Positions 1-7,704 of a stretch of 36,004 bases of DNA are shown piece after piece (position 1 is the first letter of the stretch; each line of letters opens with the position of its first letter). Both the position numbers and the translations under genes were made by a program. Location: assembly GCA_004282875.1 (NCBI GenBank), contig SHLT01000018.1:1-36004 (forward strand). Reading direction: 5' to 3'. This DNA is from Chromatiales bacterium (GTDB lineage Bacteria; Pseudomonadota; Gammaproteobacteria; Steroidobacterales; Woeseiaceae). The notes under the pieces were generated by a model. It ran no database searches and was not told the origin of the DNA. It was given only the letters and a program-made list of their open reading frames with translations.

Positions 1-154
1 GGGGCCTTTTCTGTTTGGCAAGTCCGAGGGTCGATGAGAACCTCCTGGTTCGACAAAACGCGCCAGCGTTTTGGACGCCGAAGGCGCCCCGTCAGGGGTG
101 AAGATCGCCCCAGGGCGATCTGAATCCATCCTCTCGTGGTCCCTCTCGGCAATC
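1..154. other. Window edge, unassigned
   Basis: No gene can be supported here. Plus frame 1 is open from base 1 to a TGA at 121-123 (about 40 codons, Arg-rich) and could be the tail of a gene that starts before the window, but the residues match nothing I recognise. A near-perfect inverted repeat, AGATCGCC-ccag-GGCGATCT, lies at 102-121, just past the 3' end of the minus-strand transporter gene. It could form an 8-bp hairpin, but no T-run follows on either strand. Confidence 0.3.
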
Positions 155-1882
155 TCACTCTCCGACCGTGCGCGCCATGCGCCGCGCGAAGTAGTAGATT
201 CGCTGCAGCTTCTCGGCAATATCCATTTCGATCGTGTAGGCCTCGATACGCTGCGGCTCATTTGCCACCAACCTCTGCGCCTCGTGGTTGGCAGCAGAAT
301 TCGTGATGCGCATGATCTCCTTTTTCATGCCCGTGACTGCCTGCGCGGCCTCGTAGTCGTCATTGGCCACGGCGCGAATCGCCGCGGCCACGCCGTCCAT
401 GACGACCTGGTGAAAATCGGTCAGTACAACCTGCGTCGGCGTGCTGATGGCCACGCCCTTGCCGATACGGCGGCGGCCGAGTTCGACCAGGTTCACCTCG
501 ACGACGTCACCGATATTCTCGAGGTCGTTCGCGGCATCCATCAGGTGCATGAGCTCCACGGTCTGCTTCTCCGTCAATTCGGCCTGGCTGATTCGCCCGA
601 GATAAACCACGATCTGGGCGTGCAGAATGTCGACTCGTTCGTCAATGGCCCGGATCTCGTCCAGCGCATCCACACTGCCATGCAGGATGGCCGGCATGAT
701 GTCGCCAATCATTTCGAGGACCTGTTCCCCCATATGCCTGATTTCGCGTCTGACAAGATCGAGTGCGATCGACGGCGTGGACAGCACATCGGCGTCGAGG
801 TATTTGGCCGAGATGACGCTTTCCTCATCAAGCGGACGATCCGGGATCAGCCACTCAACCAGCCGCGCGATCAGCGTCGTGAACCCGATGAAGATCAGGG
901 TATTGGCAACGTTAAAAATCGTGTGCGCATTCGCAATCTGGCGCGGCGCCTCGGCCGCCAGTTTTTGGGCACCGTACAGGTTCTCGTGAGTCGGCGAAAT
1001 CACGGTCACGAACTCGGCTAACTGCGTCACAAAACCTAACCAGAGCAAGACGCCGGCGACATTGAAAAGCACATGCGTAACCGCTGCCCTCAATGCCTCG
1101 CGAGGTTTGCCGATAGCTGCCAGCATCGCCGTTACGCAGGTGCCGATGTTGGCACCGAATGCGAGTGCAATGCCCGCGGGCAGCGTGATAAAGCCCTGCC
1201 CGGCCATGACAATCACGATCGCCGTTGTGGCGGACGAGGATTGAATGAGCGCTGTGAATGCGGCTGCCACCAGTATGCCGATGAGCGGATGTTCCATCCG
1301 GATCATCAGATCGAGAAACGGCTGGAAGGTCCGCAACGGCTGCATGGCGTCGCTCATTATGCTCATGCCGAAGAACACGAGGCCGAGACCCATCACGATG
1401 CCGCCGTAATGTTTCAGCGTCTTTCTCTTGCTGAAAAACAGGAAGCTGAAGCCGATCGCAATCATCAGCAGGGCGGCTTTGGTCACTTTGAACGCCACAA
1501 TCTGCGCGGTTATCGTGGTGCCGATATTGGCACCCATAATGACGCCGATCGACTGGGCGAACGACATCAGACCCGCCGTCGTGAAGCCGACGACCAGGAC
1601 GGTCGTGACCGATGAGGACTGGATGATCGCTGTCACAAACGCGCCGGTCATGGCGCCCATGTAGCGATTCGATGTCAGCCGCGCGAGGACGGCGCGCATC
1701 CTTTCGCCAGCGACAATCTTGAGCCCCTCGGTCATCTGTTCGATGCCGAACAGGAACAGCGCCAGACCGCCAAACAGCTGCATCGCCATTTGTCCTACCG
1801 CGATTGACGCAGCGCTGTCGTCAGCTGCCATAAGCGGTGCGCAGACACACACCGTGGCAATCAGTAGGAGAACCCGTCGCAT
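155..1882 (-). CDS. Na+/phosphate cotransporter family protein (NptA/YjbB type, PhoU-like C-terminus)
   Basis: A 575-residue inner-membrane protein of the Na/Pi cotransporter family (SLC34-like), expected to take up or export inorganic phosphate coupled to sodium. A signal-like hydrophobic start is followed by two inverted repeats, each carrying the family's QSSS signature (AIIQSSSVTT near residue 86 and ALIQSSSATT near residue 212), with about eight hydrophobic segments up to residue 340. From about 365 to the end the protein is soluble and helical with acidic residues, like the PhoU domain fused to many bacterial members. The usp gene ends only 12 bases upstream, so the two are probably one transcript. 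The start is ATG at 1882. Family assignment is firm; transport direction and physiological substrate are not shown by sequence. Confidence 0.93.
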   Translation of the reverse strand: MRRVLLLIATVCVCAPLMAADDSAASIAVGQMAMQLFGGLALFLFGIEQMTEGLKIVAGERMRAVLARLTSNRYMGAMTGAFVTAIIQSSSVTTVLVVGFTTAGLMSFAQSIGVIMGANIGTTITAQIVAFKVTKAALLMIAIGFSFLFFSKRKTLKHYGGIVMGLGLVFFGMSIMSDAMQPLRTFQPFLDLMIRMEHPLIGILVAAAFTALIQSSSATTAIVIVMAGQGFITLPAGIALAFGANIGTCVTAMLAAIGKPREALRAAVTHVLFNVAGVLLWLGFVTQLAEFVTVISPTHENLYGAQKLAAEAPRQIANAHTIFNVANTLIFIGFTTLIARLVEWLIPDRPLDEESVISAKYLDADVLSTPSIALDLVRREIRHMGEQVLEMIGDIMPAILHGSVDALDEIRAIDERVDILHAQIVVYLGRISQAELTEKQTVELMHLMDAANDLENIGDVVEVNLVELGRRRIGKGVAISTPTQVVLTDFHQVVMDGVAAAIRAVANDDYEAAQAVTGMKKEIMRITNSAANHEAQRLVANEPQRIEAYTIEMDIAEKLQRIYYFARRMARTVGE

Positions 1883-1894
1883 ACCTGTACTTTG

Positions 1895-2425
1895 TTAACC
1901 CTTGAATCCCTGCGTCTTGACGATGGTTACCGGAACCGGACACAGCTGGACAATCTGCGTAGCCTTCGAGCCAATAACGAAATGTTTCAGGCCGGTCCGT
2001 CCCTGGCTGCCCATCACCACCATCATTGGTTCGAGGTGTTCGACGACCTCCAGAATACGCGTCACCGGAAGCCCCCGAACCATCAGGCGACCCGCTTCCT
2101 TCAGCGCCACGGACCCGCCGCTTTCGTCTATCCCCTGTTCCATGAACTGGTCGAATGCTTCCGCAGCCATATCCTGAATGCGCGTCACCCGTTTTTTCTT
2201 GATCAGCTTCGAGTAGTACCCGGGCATTTCACCGGGGTCATGGACGACATGCAGCACAACCAGAGACGCGCTCATCGCTTCTGCGTATCCTGCCGCCGCG
2301 AGCAACGCAGCCTCTGAGTGAGCGGAGAAGTCCACCGGCACGAGGATTATTCCGCCTTGCGTTTTTTGCCTTGCAGCCACGGCGTATTCGCGAACTTCGT
2401 CACTGCTGGTCGCCAGCTCTGCCAT
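1895..2425 (-). CDS. Universal stress protein (UspA family)
   Basis: A 176-residue cytoplasmic Usp domain protein. The first strand ends in LVPVDFS with the conserved Asp at 32. The nucleotide-binding signature G-x2-G-x9-G-S is complete (Gly139, Gly142, Gly152, Ser153), so it should be of the ATP-binding class. About 20 residues precede the domain, slightly longer than a minimal Usp. The ATG at 2425 has a strong GGAGGAG-like ribosome site on the minus strand. It lies directly upstream of the Na/Pi cotransporter with a 12-base gap, suggesting a two-gene operon that joins a stress or energy sensor to phosphate transport; that link is inference from position. Family call is secure. Confidence 0.93.
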   Translation of the reverse strand: MAELATSSDEVREYAVAARQKTQGGIILVPVDFSAHSEAALLAAAGYAEAMSASLVVLHVVHDPGEMPGYYSKLIKKKRVTRIQDMAAEAFDQFMEQGIDESGGSVALKEAGRLMVRGLPVTRILEVVEHLEPMMVVMGSQGRTGLKHFVIGSKATQIVQLCPVPVTIVKTQGFKG

Positions 2426-2471
2426 GCTACTCCTCCACTTTGCCCCACGAACAGTTTAGCAGCGCGGGCAA

Positions 2472-2500
2472 TTGCCATTATCAGTAATACAACCTATGGT
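2472..2500 (+). promoter_or_regulatory. Possible sigma-70 promoter for the DUF4956-like gene
   Basis: TTGCCA (2472-2477), a 17-base spacer and TATGGT (2495-2500) resemble -35 and -10 boxes with 5/6 and 4/6 matches. Transcription would begin near 2507, which is the A of the ATG, so the message would be leaderless. No Shine-Dalgarno sequence is visible before this ATG, which fits. Seen by eye only. Confidence 0.3.
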
Positions 2501-2506
2501 TGCGCA

Positions 2507-3295
2507 ATGAACGAAGAGCTACGGATCAAATCGATGATCGCCGAGCACAGGCAGCTGCTGCTGCGAATGCTCTTCAGGATCACGATTTACTATGTCGTAC
2601 TGGGTTCCGCGCTGGCGCTCACCGCGTATCTGGCACCTGGTTTCGTTCAGCAGCTGCCGCTCGGCGGCGTTGGTGAGATTTCGGACTTCGGGTCGTCGAG
2701 CATCTACGACCTGGAGGAAGCGCTACTGAGCGCTGACGATGAGGAAATCGAAGACATAGTGACGGAAAACACCCGTGCGCGGCTGGCGCGCGGACCGGCG
2801 TGGCTGCACGAAGCGCTGTCGCTTATCTATGCAATGACCTCGACACTGCTGCTAATGCTGCCAGTATCCTGGGTATACCGGGCCATTCATGATGGGAGCG
2901 TCTACGATCATTCCATCGACACGACGGCATTAGTGCTTCCCGCTGTCGTCGCCGGCATCGTCACGGTTGTCCAGCACAGTCTCGCGCTTGCATTCAGTCT
3001 CGCCGGCATTGTCGCGGGCGTGCGTTTTCGGCGCGCGCTAAGCGACACGTTCGATACGCTTTTCATTCTTGCGTCTATTGGCGTCGGTATCGCTGCCGGC
3101 GTGAAGTCGATCGAAATCGCCGTCGTCCTGACCGTGTTCTTCAACTATGCGTCCATCGGCGTGTGCGCATTCGGTGACGGCCTGGAATCGCAACACGAGG
3201 TTCGTACGAAGATTCGGCGAAAAGGCGCCAAAGCCGCGAAGGCCAGGGAGAAGGAAGCCCGGGACGATCCGAGCCGACCTATGTCGGGTCTTTAG
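2507..3295 (+). CDS. DUF4956-like integral membrane protein
   Basis: A 262-residue membrane protein. ATG at 2507 is chosen because the upstream in-frame extension (from 2318) runs antisense through usp. A cytoplasmic start is followed by hydrophobic segments at about 21-43, 104-123, 140-164 and 183-206, with an acidic stretch between the first two (DDEEIEDIV near 77) and a highly charged Lys/Arg/Glu tail (about 215-255). The block LAFSLAGIVAGVRFRRALSD then GVGIAAG resembles the core motif of DUF4956 proteins (LAFSLVGALSIVRFRT...). That family has no settled biochemical function; known members often neighbour CotH kinases and VTC-type polyphosphate polymerases. The last 17 bases overlap the convergent CotH-like gene. 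Domain assignment is from remembered motif shape, so moderate. Confidence 0.7.
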   Translation: MNEELRIKSMIAEHRQLLLRMLFRITIYYVVLGSALALTAYLAPGFVQQLPLGGVGEISDFGSSSIYDLEEALLSADDEEIEDIVTENTRARLARGPAWLHEALSLIYAMTSTLLLMLPVSWVYRAIHDGSVYDHSIDTTALVLPAVVAGIVTVVQHSLALAFSLAGIVAGVRFRRALSDTFDTLFILASIGVGIAAGVKSIEIAVVLTVFFNYASIGVCAFGDGLESQHEVRTKIRRKGAKAAKAREKEARDDPSRPMSGL

Positions 3296-4400
3296 GCGCT
3301 TCCGCCTTCGCGTCTGCGTCCGCTTCTTCTGCGAGCATTGCATCGAGCTGCTCGCGACCCCGGCACCGATCCAGCACCTGTTTCTTAAGCTTGGCTTCGT
3401 CTTCAAGAGTGGCGAAGTACGACTTTACGTAGCTGAGCGTGCGATTTCGCGACAAGCGGCTGAGCTCGGGCGTATTCGCATACAGCGAAAGAATCTCTTC
3501 CTTCTTCGAAAGAATATGCGCGATCGCTTCGTCCAGGACCTCGGTCGGCTGGCACATGCCGCGGTAGTAGCGCGTTCGAACCAGGCGAATGGGTAAATGA
3601 TGGGGCGGCGCCGCGTAGCTTGCGTTTACAAACCCTGACATATCGAAGTCGTAGGGTATCGGTATCCGCTTGTCGGCCGAATCGGGGCGCGTGAACATCA
3701 CCGAGTTGTGACAGCAGTACTCCCCTTCCGGCCCCTTGATCACGGAGTAGTCATGATTCGATATCAGCAGCTGAAACAACTCGGCCAGCGCGGTCGTCGG
3801 CTGGTCCAACTCCTCAAACCGGTTTTCCTTAACGGCAACCTTGTCCAGCTGCAGACGCGCCGCAACATCGTCTTCGTCCTCGATCACGAATGCGAGGTCC
3901 GTCCAGGATTTCAGCTTGTTGTCGCTATCGACGTAGCTTAGTCGAATCAGTCGCGTGCCAAAGCTGTTATCGGTAAGAATCTCGAGCGTCCTGTATGCAA
4001 GGTACTCAAGCAGCAATTTCTGCTGCGACTCCAATCCATGCTGGCAGGGTGAGACCAGTTTCAGCTTGTCCTGCCCTTTGAACAACGTGCCTTTCACCTG
4101 CGACTTTCTGAAATTCAGCCGCAATGGCGGCAGCTCGCAATACTGCCGGCGAAAGTTGCCGCGAATACGAATAGACACGTCGAGCCGCTGAGACTCGCCC
4201 TTTTCATTGATGTACGTCCACTGCCCGGGGTGATACAGGCGAACATTCGACGTGCGCTGCGCATAGGTTTGCGATATCGGCGCAGTCAAAACAGCCTTCA
4301 GCACGGCGTGGTCCTGGAACAACGGCTCACGCTCGGACGCATTGGTGCACGGCGAGAGGCCGAGCGTTGCGAGGCAGATAATGATCAGATAGCGGGTCAC
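3279..4400 (-). CDS. Exported protein with CotH-kinase-like features
   Basis: A 373-residue protein with an N-terminal signal sequence (hydrophobic 4-16, likely cleavage near residue 21), so periplasmic or cell-surface. I do not recognise it as a named protein. Several features recall the CotH protein-kinase-like family: an RGN motif at 80-82 followed by basic LPPLRLNF, a KLKLV strand at 112-116, then NHDYS at 215-219 (Asp217), an Asn at 232 and PYDFD at 249-253, which would sit like the catalytic loop and metal-binding DFG-like motif of an atypical kinase. The C-terminus is a charged helical region ending in an Ala/Glu/Asp-rich tail. It converges on and overlaps the DUF4956-like gene by 17 bases. 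Kinase activity is inference; 'conserved secreted protein' is the cautious alternative. Confidence 0.6.
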   Translation of the reverse strand: MTRYLIIICLATLGLSPCTNASEREPLFQDHAVLKAVLTAPISQTYAQRTSNVRLYHPGQWTYINEKGESQRLDVSIRIRGNFRRQYCELPPLRLNFRKSQVKGTLFKGQDKLKLVSPCQHGLESQQKLLLEYLAYRTLEILTDNSFGTRLIRLSYVDSDNKLKSWTDLAFVIEDEDDVAARLQLDKVAVKENRFEELDQPTTALAELFQLLISNHDYSVIKGPEGEYCCHNSVMFTRPDSADKRIPIPYDFDMSGFVNASYAAPPHHLPIRLVRTRYYRGMCQPTEVLDEAIAHILSKKEEILSLYANTPELSRLSRNRTLSYVKSYFATLEDEAKLKKQVLDRCRGREQLDAMLAEEADADAKAEAPKDPT

Positions 4401-4485
4401 AGGGTGGATTTATACGGCAACGCCGTAGCCTTGTCATACGAAGATACCGAAGGAAAATGGTCACGTTTACGGGCATAGTGCGTCA

Positions 4486-4980
4486 ATGCACACAGCCACT
4501 AGCTCACATGATTTCGAAATACGCGAGGCCCGTCCCGCAGACGGGCGCACTATCGCGACGTTCAATGCCCTGATGGCCGAAGAGACCGAGGGAAAGACGC
4601 TGGATCCCGACCTGATCGGCCCGGGTGTTCAGGGATTGCTCGAGGATGAAACCAGGGGCCGGTACTGGGTGGCCGAGTCTGGCCGCGAAATTATCGGCCA
4701 GGTCATGGTGACCTATGAGTGGAGCGATTGGCGCAACGGCAACATCTGGTGGATTCAGAGCGTTTATGTTCCCGAGGCGTGGCGACGCAAAGGTGTATTC
4801 ACGGCACTCTATCGGCATGTAGAATCAACGGCAGCCGCCGAGCCTCGCGTCATCGGGCTGCGGCTATACGTCGAGGAAAACAATACGCGTGCGCAGCGTA
4901 CCTACGAGGCCCTCGGCATGACCCGGCCGAGCTACCTCGTCATGGAGCGCATGCTCAACAAGGAACCCAAGCGGAGATAG
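4486..4980 (+). CDS. GNAT family N-acetyltransferase
   Basis: A 164-residue single-domain GNAT protein that should transfer an acetyl group from acetyl-CoA to an unknown amine. The N-terminal strand EIREARPADGRTI is typical, and the acetyl-CoA pyrophosphate loop is visible as VPEAWRRKGVFTALY near residues 92-106 (R-R-K-G-V/F form of Q/R-x-x-G-x-G/A). The following LRLYVEENNTRAQRTYEALGM is the usual motif B region. Start is the ATG at 4486; no strong ribosome site is visible. The peroxiredoxin starts two bases after its stop, so the two are translationally close and probably co-transcribed. Substrate cannot be told. Confidence 0.9.
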   Translation: MHTATSSHDFEIREARPADGRTIATFNALMAEETEGKTLDPDLIGPGVQGLLEDETRGRYWVAESGREIIGQVMVTYEWSDWRNGNIWWIQSVYVPEAWRRKGVFTALYRHVESTAAAEPRVIGLRLYVEENNTRAQRTYEALGMTRPSYLVMERMLNKEPKRR

Positions 4981-4982
4981 AT

Positions 4983-5459
4983 ATGCTGGAAGTAGGATCA
5001 CGAGCGCCGGAATTCGTACTGCCAGATGATGCGGGCGGCGAAACGTCCCTATCGGACCTGCTCAAGGACGGGCCGCTTATCCTGTATTTCTATCCCGCCG
5101 ACTTTACGCCGGGTTGCACCAAGGAAGCCTGTTCAATCCGCGACATACACAACGATATACAGTCTGTGGGATTGCAGGTAGCCGGAATCAGCCCACAGGA
5201 CGAGGACAGCCACCGGCGATTCCGCGAGCAGCACGACCTCCCGTTCGTCCTGCTGAGTGACCCGGAAAAGGTGGCCATCAAGATGTACGACGTGGACGGA
5301 CCGTTCGGCGTCGGCGTGCGGCGCGCGACGTTCCTGATCAACCCGGATCGGGTGATACAGGACGCCGTCATGGCCGACGTGCGCATCGGCCGCCACCAGG
5401 AGTTTATTGAAAAGGCCGTCGTCCTGCGCGAGACCGCTGGCAAGCGCCAGGACAGCTAG
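4983..5459 (+). CDS. bcp: Peroxiredoxin, BCP/PrxQ type
   Basis: A 158-residue thiol peroxidase that should reduce H2O2 and organic hydroperoxides in the cytoplasm using thioredoxin. The active-site segment ADFTPGCTKEACSIRD carries the peroxidatic Cys45 and, five residues on, Cys50, the resolving-cysteine spacing of the atypical two-cysteine PrxQ/BCP group. The ATG at 4983 was chosen over a longer frame because the protein then begins LEVGSRAPEF like family members and a GGAGAT ribosome site overlaps the GNAT stop codon. Its TAG stop overlaps the convergent yjbQ stop within the palindrome CTAG at 5456-5459. The symbol bcp is by family; paralogues elsewhere are possible. Confidence 0.92.
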   Translation: MLEVGSRAPEFVLPDDAGGETSLSDLLKDGPLILYFYPADFTPGCTKEACSIRDIHNDIQSVGLQVAGISPQDEDSHRRFREQHDLPFVLLSDPEKVAIKMYDVDGPFGVGVRRATFLINPDRVIQDAVMADVRIGRHQEFIEKAVVLRETAGKRQDS

Positions 5460-5869
5460 TCGCCCTGGACCGTAACGATGACGCGCCTCACATGGGGTGC
5501 ATGCCGGTGTTCCCAGAGGTAGACGCCCTGCCATGTGCCGAGCGCGCAATGTCCATCGCGGACCGGGATATTCAGGTCCGACCCCGTCAACACACTACGT
5601 ACGTGCGCTGCCATGTCGTCGGGACCTTCGGCAGTGTGCGTGAACATCGGGTCGCCATCGGGCACCTGTGCGGCCATGAACGACTCCATGTCACGCATCA
5701 CACTGGGGTCCGCATTCTCGCACAGCATGAGTGACGCACTCGTGTGACAGACGAAGACATGACACAACCCGGTTTGAATTTCCGACCGGCTTACCGCTGC
5801 CCGCACGTCGTGGCTCAGGTCGTAGGTTCCGCGCCCCTCAGTCGACACCCGGAGTTCCGCCTGGACCAT
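5456..5869 (-). CDS. yjbQ: YjbQ family protein (UPF0047, secondary thiamine-phosphate synthase enzyme family)
   Basis: A 137-residue protein of the YjbQ/UPF0047 family, small beta-rich cytoplasmic enzymes reported to have weak thiamine-phosphate synthase activity; the true physiological role is unsettled. Visible family motifs are CHVFVCHTSASLMLCEN near residue 35, the acidic DMESF segment, FTHTAEGPDDM near residue 75, and GTWQGVYLWEHR near the end; the conserved His and Cys residues probably form the metal or active site. ATG at 5869 overlaps the TGA of the upstream phosphatase by one base (TGATG), a coupled start; a GTG one codon earlier (5872) is the alternative. Last gene of a four-gene minus-strand operon. 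Confidence 0.9.
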   Translation of the reverse strand: MVQAELRVSTEGRGTYDLSHDVRAAVSRSEIQTGLCHVFVCHTSASLMLCENADPSVMRDMESFMAAQVPDGDPMFTHTAEGPDDMAAHVRSVLTGSDLNIPVRDGHCALGTWQGVYLWEHRHAPHVRRVIVTVQGD

Positions 5870-6450
5870 CACGGTACGTACGGCTCGCCGTAACGCAGGC
5901 GAATGGTCTTCGTCTTGCCAAACCAGGGGATCGAAACAATGTAGATATTGTCGTATTCGTCCTCGGCTATTTCCGGGACTCTCTTGCTTGCGCCCATATT
6001 GCCGATCAGGGCCGGCACCGTGTTGCTGTGTCCAACCACGAGGATGATTTTGCCTTTGTGCTCCCTGACGATGTAATCCATGATCGATTCGGTATCGTTG
6101 GCATCGTAGGCGTTGATGGGAAGGCCCAGAGCCTCCGCCACGGGTCGCGCCGTCTCTTCAGTGCGACGAAAGGGTGTCGAGTAAACAGCATCAATACCCG
6201 CGATAACATCGGCGTCGACGAGTTGCCTCGACAACTCGGCCGCGCGCCGCAGGCCCGCCGGGCTCAGTCCCGGGTCGTCAGCCGGCTGTGCCGCCTTCTC
6301 CGCATGTCGTACAAAAATTACGGTCGTTGTGGCCTGGGACTCGAGGAACCACGCAAGGGCGACGGCCAGCGCCGTGTAAATGATGACGACCTGGATCCGC
6401 CGCCGGCGCCGGCGTTTGCGGCGCTCTGTATCGGAAATCGGTTTTCGCAT
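5869..6450 (-). CDS. Membrane-anchored histidine phosphatase (SixA/phosphoglycerate mutase-like)
   Basis: A 193-residue histidine phosphatase superfamily protein. An unusually basic N-terminus (a run of Arg at 11-18) precedes one transmembrane segment (about 20-36), placing the catalytic domain outside the inner membrane by the positive-inside rule. The catalytic motif reads VRHAEK (His49, an RHA variant of RHG), followed by STPFRRTEETA near 91-101 with the conserved Arg and Glu, and the second catalytic His141 in VVGHSNT. The size and motif spacing are like SixA-type phosphatases rather than glycolytic mutases. It starts 11 bases after the small membrane protein and its TGA overlaps the yjbQ start. 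Substrate unknown. Confidence 0.88.
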   Translation of the reverse strand: MRKPISDTERRKRRRRRRIQVVIIYTALAVALAWFLESQATTTVIFVRHAEKAAQPADDPGLSPAGLRRAAELSRQLVDADVIAGIDAVYSTPFRRTEETARPVAEALGLPINAYDANDTESIMDYIVREHKGKIILVVGHSNTVPALIGNMGASKRVPEIAEDEYDNIYIVSIPWFGKTKTIRLRYGEPYVP

Positions 6451-6461
6451 GGAAAGCGACT

Positions 6462-6755
6462 TTACGAGTTTTTGTCGCCTTTGACCACGTGATATTCACC
6501 TTCGATCACGCCGCCGGGCGAAGGATTTTGTGCTGTCGGCTCCGCGCCGCCCTGTTTGCGTAGCTGCCGATTGAACCACCAGACTCGGATCGCGATGATG
6601 CTGCCCAGCACCAGCACGATACCGGCGAGCACGACGAATGCGAAGAAGCCGAGCACGATCGAAACGCCAATGGCCAGTGCACCCACGATGACGACCAGTG
6701 CGTTGGCAATCGGATTACCTGCGGGGTTGCCGCGATGTGTTGATGAGTACTTCAT
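6462..6755 (-). CDS. Small membrane protein of unknown function
   Basis: A 97-residue protein I do not recognise. Two hydrophobic segments (about 18-36 and 39-58) form a likely membrane hairpin, with short polar ends: a Ser/His/Asn start and a C-terminal tail with RQLRKQ and the end IEGEYHVVKGDKNS. The start ATG at 6755 overlaps the stop of the upstream exported-protein gene by four bases (ATGA), and the histidine phosphatase follows after 11 bases, so it sits mid-operon and is very probably real. It could assist the two envelope proteins it is encoded between; that is inference only. Confidence 0.75.
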   Translation of the reverse strand: MKYSSTHRGNPAGNPIANALVVIVGALAIGVSIVLGFFAFVVLAGIVLVLGSIIAIRVWWFNRQLRKQGGAEPTAQNPSPGGVIEGEYHVVKGDKNS

Positions 6756-7573
6756 TGTTTCCTTGAATAAAAACCTTCAAACGATGTGGTCCAGGTTTCC
6801 CCACCATCGGCCGACTGTTCGAAAAACTGTCGAACCCGTCCGTCTGGCAACGCTGTCCAGAGGCCGCGGAACGGAATGGTCGTGTCGGTACCGACCGTAT
6901 GCATTGTACCCACCAGTAACATGCCCTCGTCCGTCATTCCACCTCGAATGTTGATCTGGCTGCCTCCTTCGGCATTCCACACCTGGACCCACTCACCGCT
7001 GATTTGATCGACGTAGTTGATGCTCTGCCCGGTACCACCGGCAGAATTTACCCAGCGCTCGAGCAGCACACATCCCCGCTCCTCCTTCTTGATCGAATTC
7101 GTGCCCGCGAACTGGCCGCCCGGTCCGTGAACCTCCCAGTCGCCGACCCAGAAATCAAATTCGGCGAAGGCTTCATTGTGTTCGCAGGGATACGCACTTT
7201 TGGACATTGCGGCGACGACGGCGTCAAAGCCTGCTTCGCCCTCCAGCTTACTCAGTATGGGGTCGTTCACGATATATCCAACACTCGTGAAGCCTGACGC
7301 AGCAATGGCCTCGACCTGGGCTACGGCCTTGTCGCGCTCGCCCGCCAGCGTATGGAGGCGCGCCCGCTCAAAGTTGATCCGAACCGGGGAGAACTCGTGA
7401 TTCGCGGCGGCATCGAGCGCCGCGTGCGCGACCTCGTATTCTTCGGCCTGCCTGGCCTCCTGAGCGCGCTGGTACCAAGCGTTTCCGTCCAGTTCCGGCG
7501 GAGACTCTGCCAGTACGGTTCCCGATAATCCTATAATTATTAGTATTTTAAGGGACTTTCCTATAAATGACAT
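6752..7573 (-). CDS. Exported protein with TPR-like N-terminus and DUF1579-like C-terminal domain
   Basis: A 273-residue secreted protein. The signal peptide (hydrophobic 7-22, cut near VLAES) is followed by a helical TPR-like stretch (about 30-125: WYQRAQEARQAEEYEVAHAA, then FERARLHTLAGERDKAVAQV) and, from about 136, a beta-rich domain beginning FAEFDFWVGDWEVHGPGG, a pattern seen in uncharacterised proteobacterial proteins resembling DUF1579. A Cys at 130 and another in the ERGCVLLERW strand could pair. The ATG at 7573 is chosen over a frame running to 8110, because the longer version reads through the antisense of tRNA-Ser and of the SDR gene. First gene of the operon continuing to yjbQ. 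Function unknown. Confidence 0.82.
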   Translation of the reverse strand: MSFIGKSLKILIIIGLSGTVLAESPPELDGNAWYQRAQEARQAEEYEVAHAALDAAANHEFSPVRINFERARLHTLAGERDKAVAQVEAIAASGFTSVGYIVNDPILSKLEGEAGFDAVVAAMSKSAYPCEHNEAFAEFDFWVGDWEVHGPGGQFAGTNSIKKEERGCVLLERWVNSAGGTGQSINYVDQISGEWVQVWNAEGGSQINIRGGMTDEGMLLVGTMHTVGTDTTIPFRGLWTALPDGRVRQFFEQSADGGETWTTSFEGFYSRKQ

Positions 7574-7659
7574 GATTACCTTCCCCGGCAGCGTCTGAAG
7601 CTTCAGACAAGCGATCCTGCAGCAGGTTCGGTTTCCGGGCAAGGATCGCGCTGAAAGGC

Positions 7660-7688
7660 TTGAATCATCAGGCCTGTACCAGCACAAT
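7660..7688 (+). promoter_or_regulatory. Possible promoter for tRNA-Ser
   Basis: TTGAAT (7660-7665), a 17-base spacer and CACAAT (7683-7688) are a weak -35/-10 pair (4/6 each). Transcription would begin about 10 bases before the tRNA. No other start signal is obvious between the divergent exported-protein gene and the tRNA. Confidence 0.28.
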
Positions 7689-7704
7689 GCGCCGTCGCAA
7701 CGCC

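Noticed and set aside
71..1021. Long plus-strand open frame of 316 codons
   Set aside because: Antisense to the Na/Pi cotransporter, rich in Arg and His and with no recognisable motif; a GC-driven shadow.
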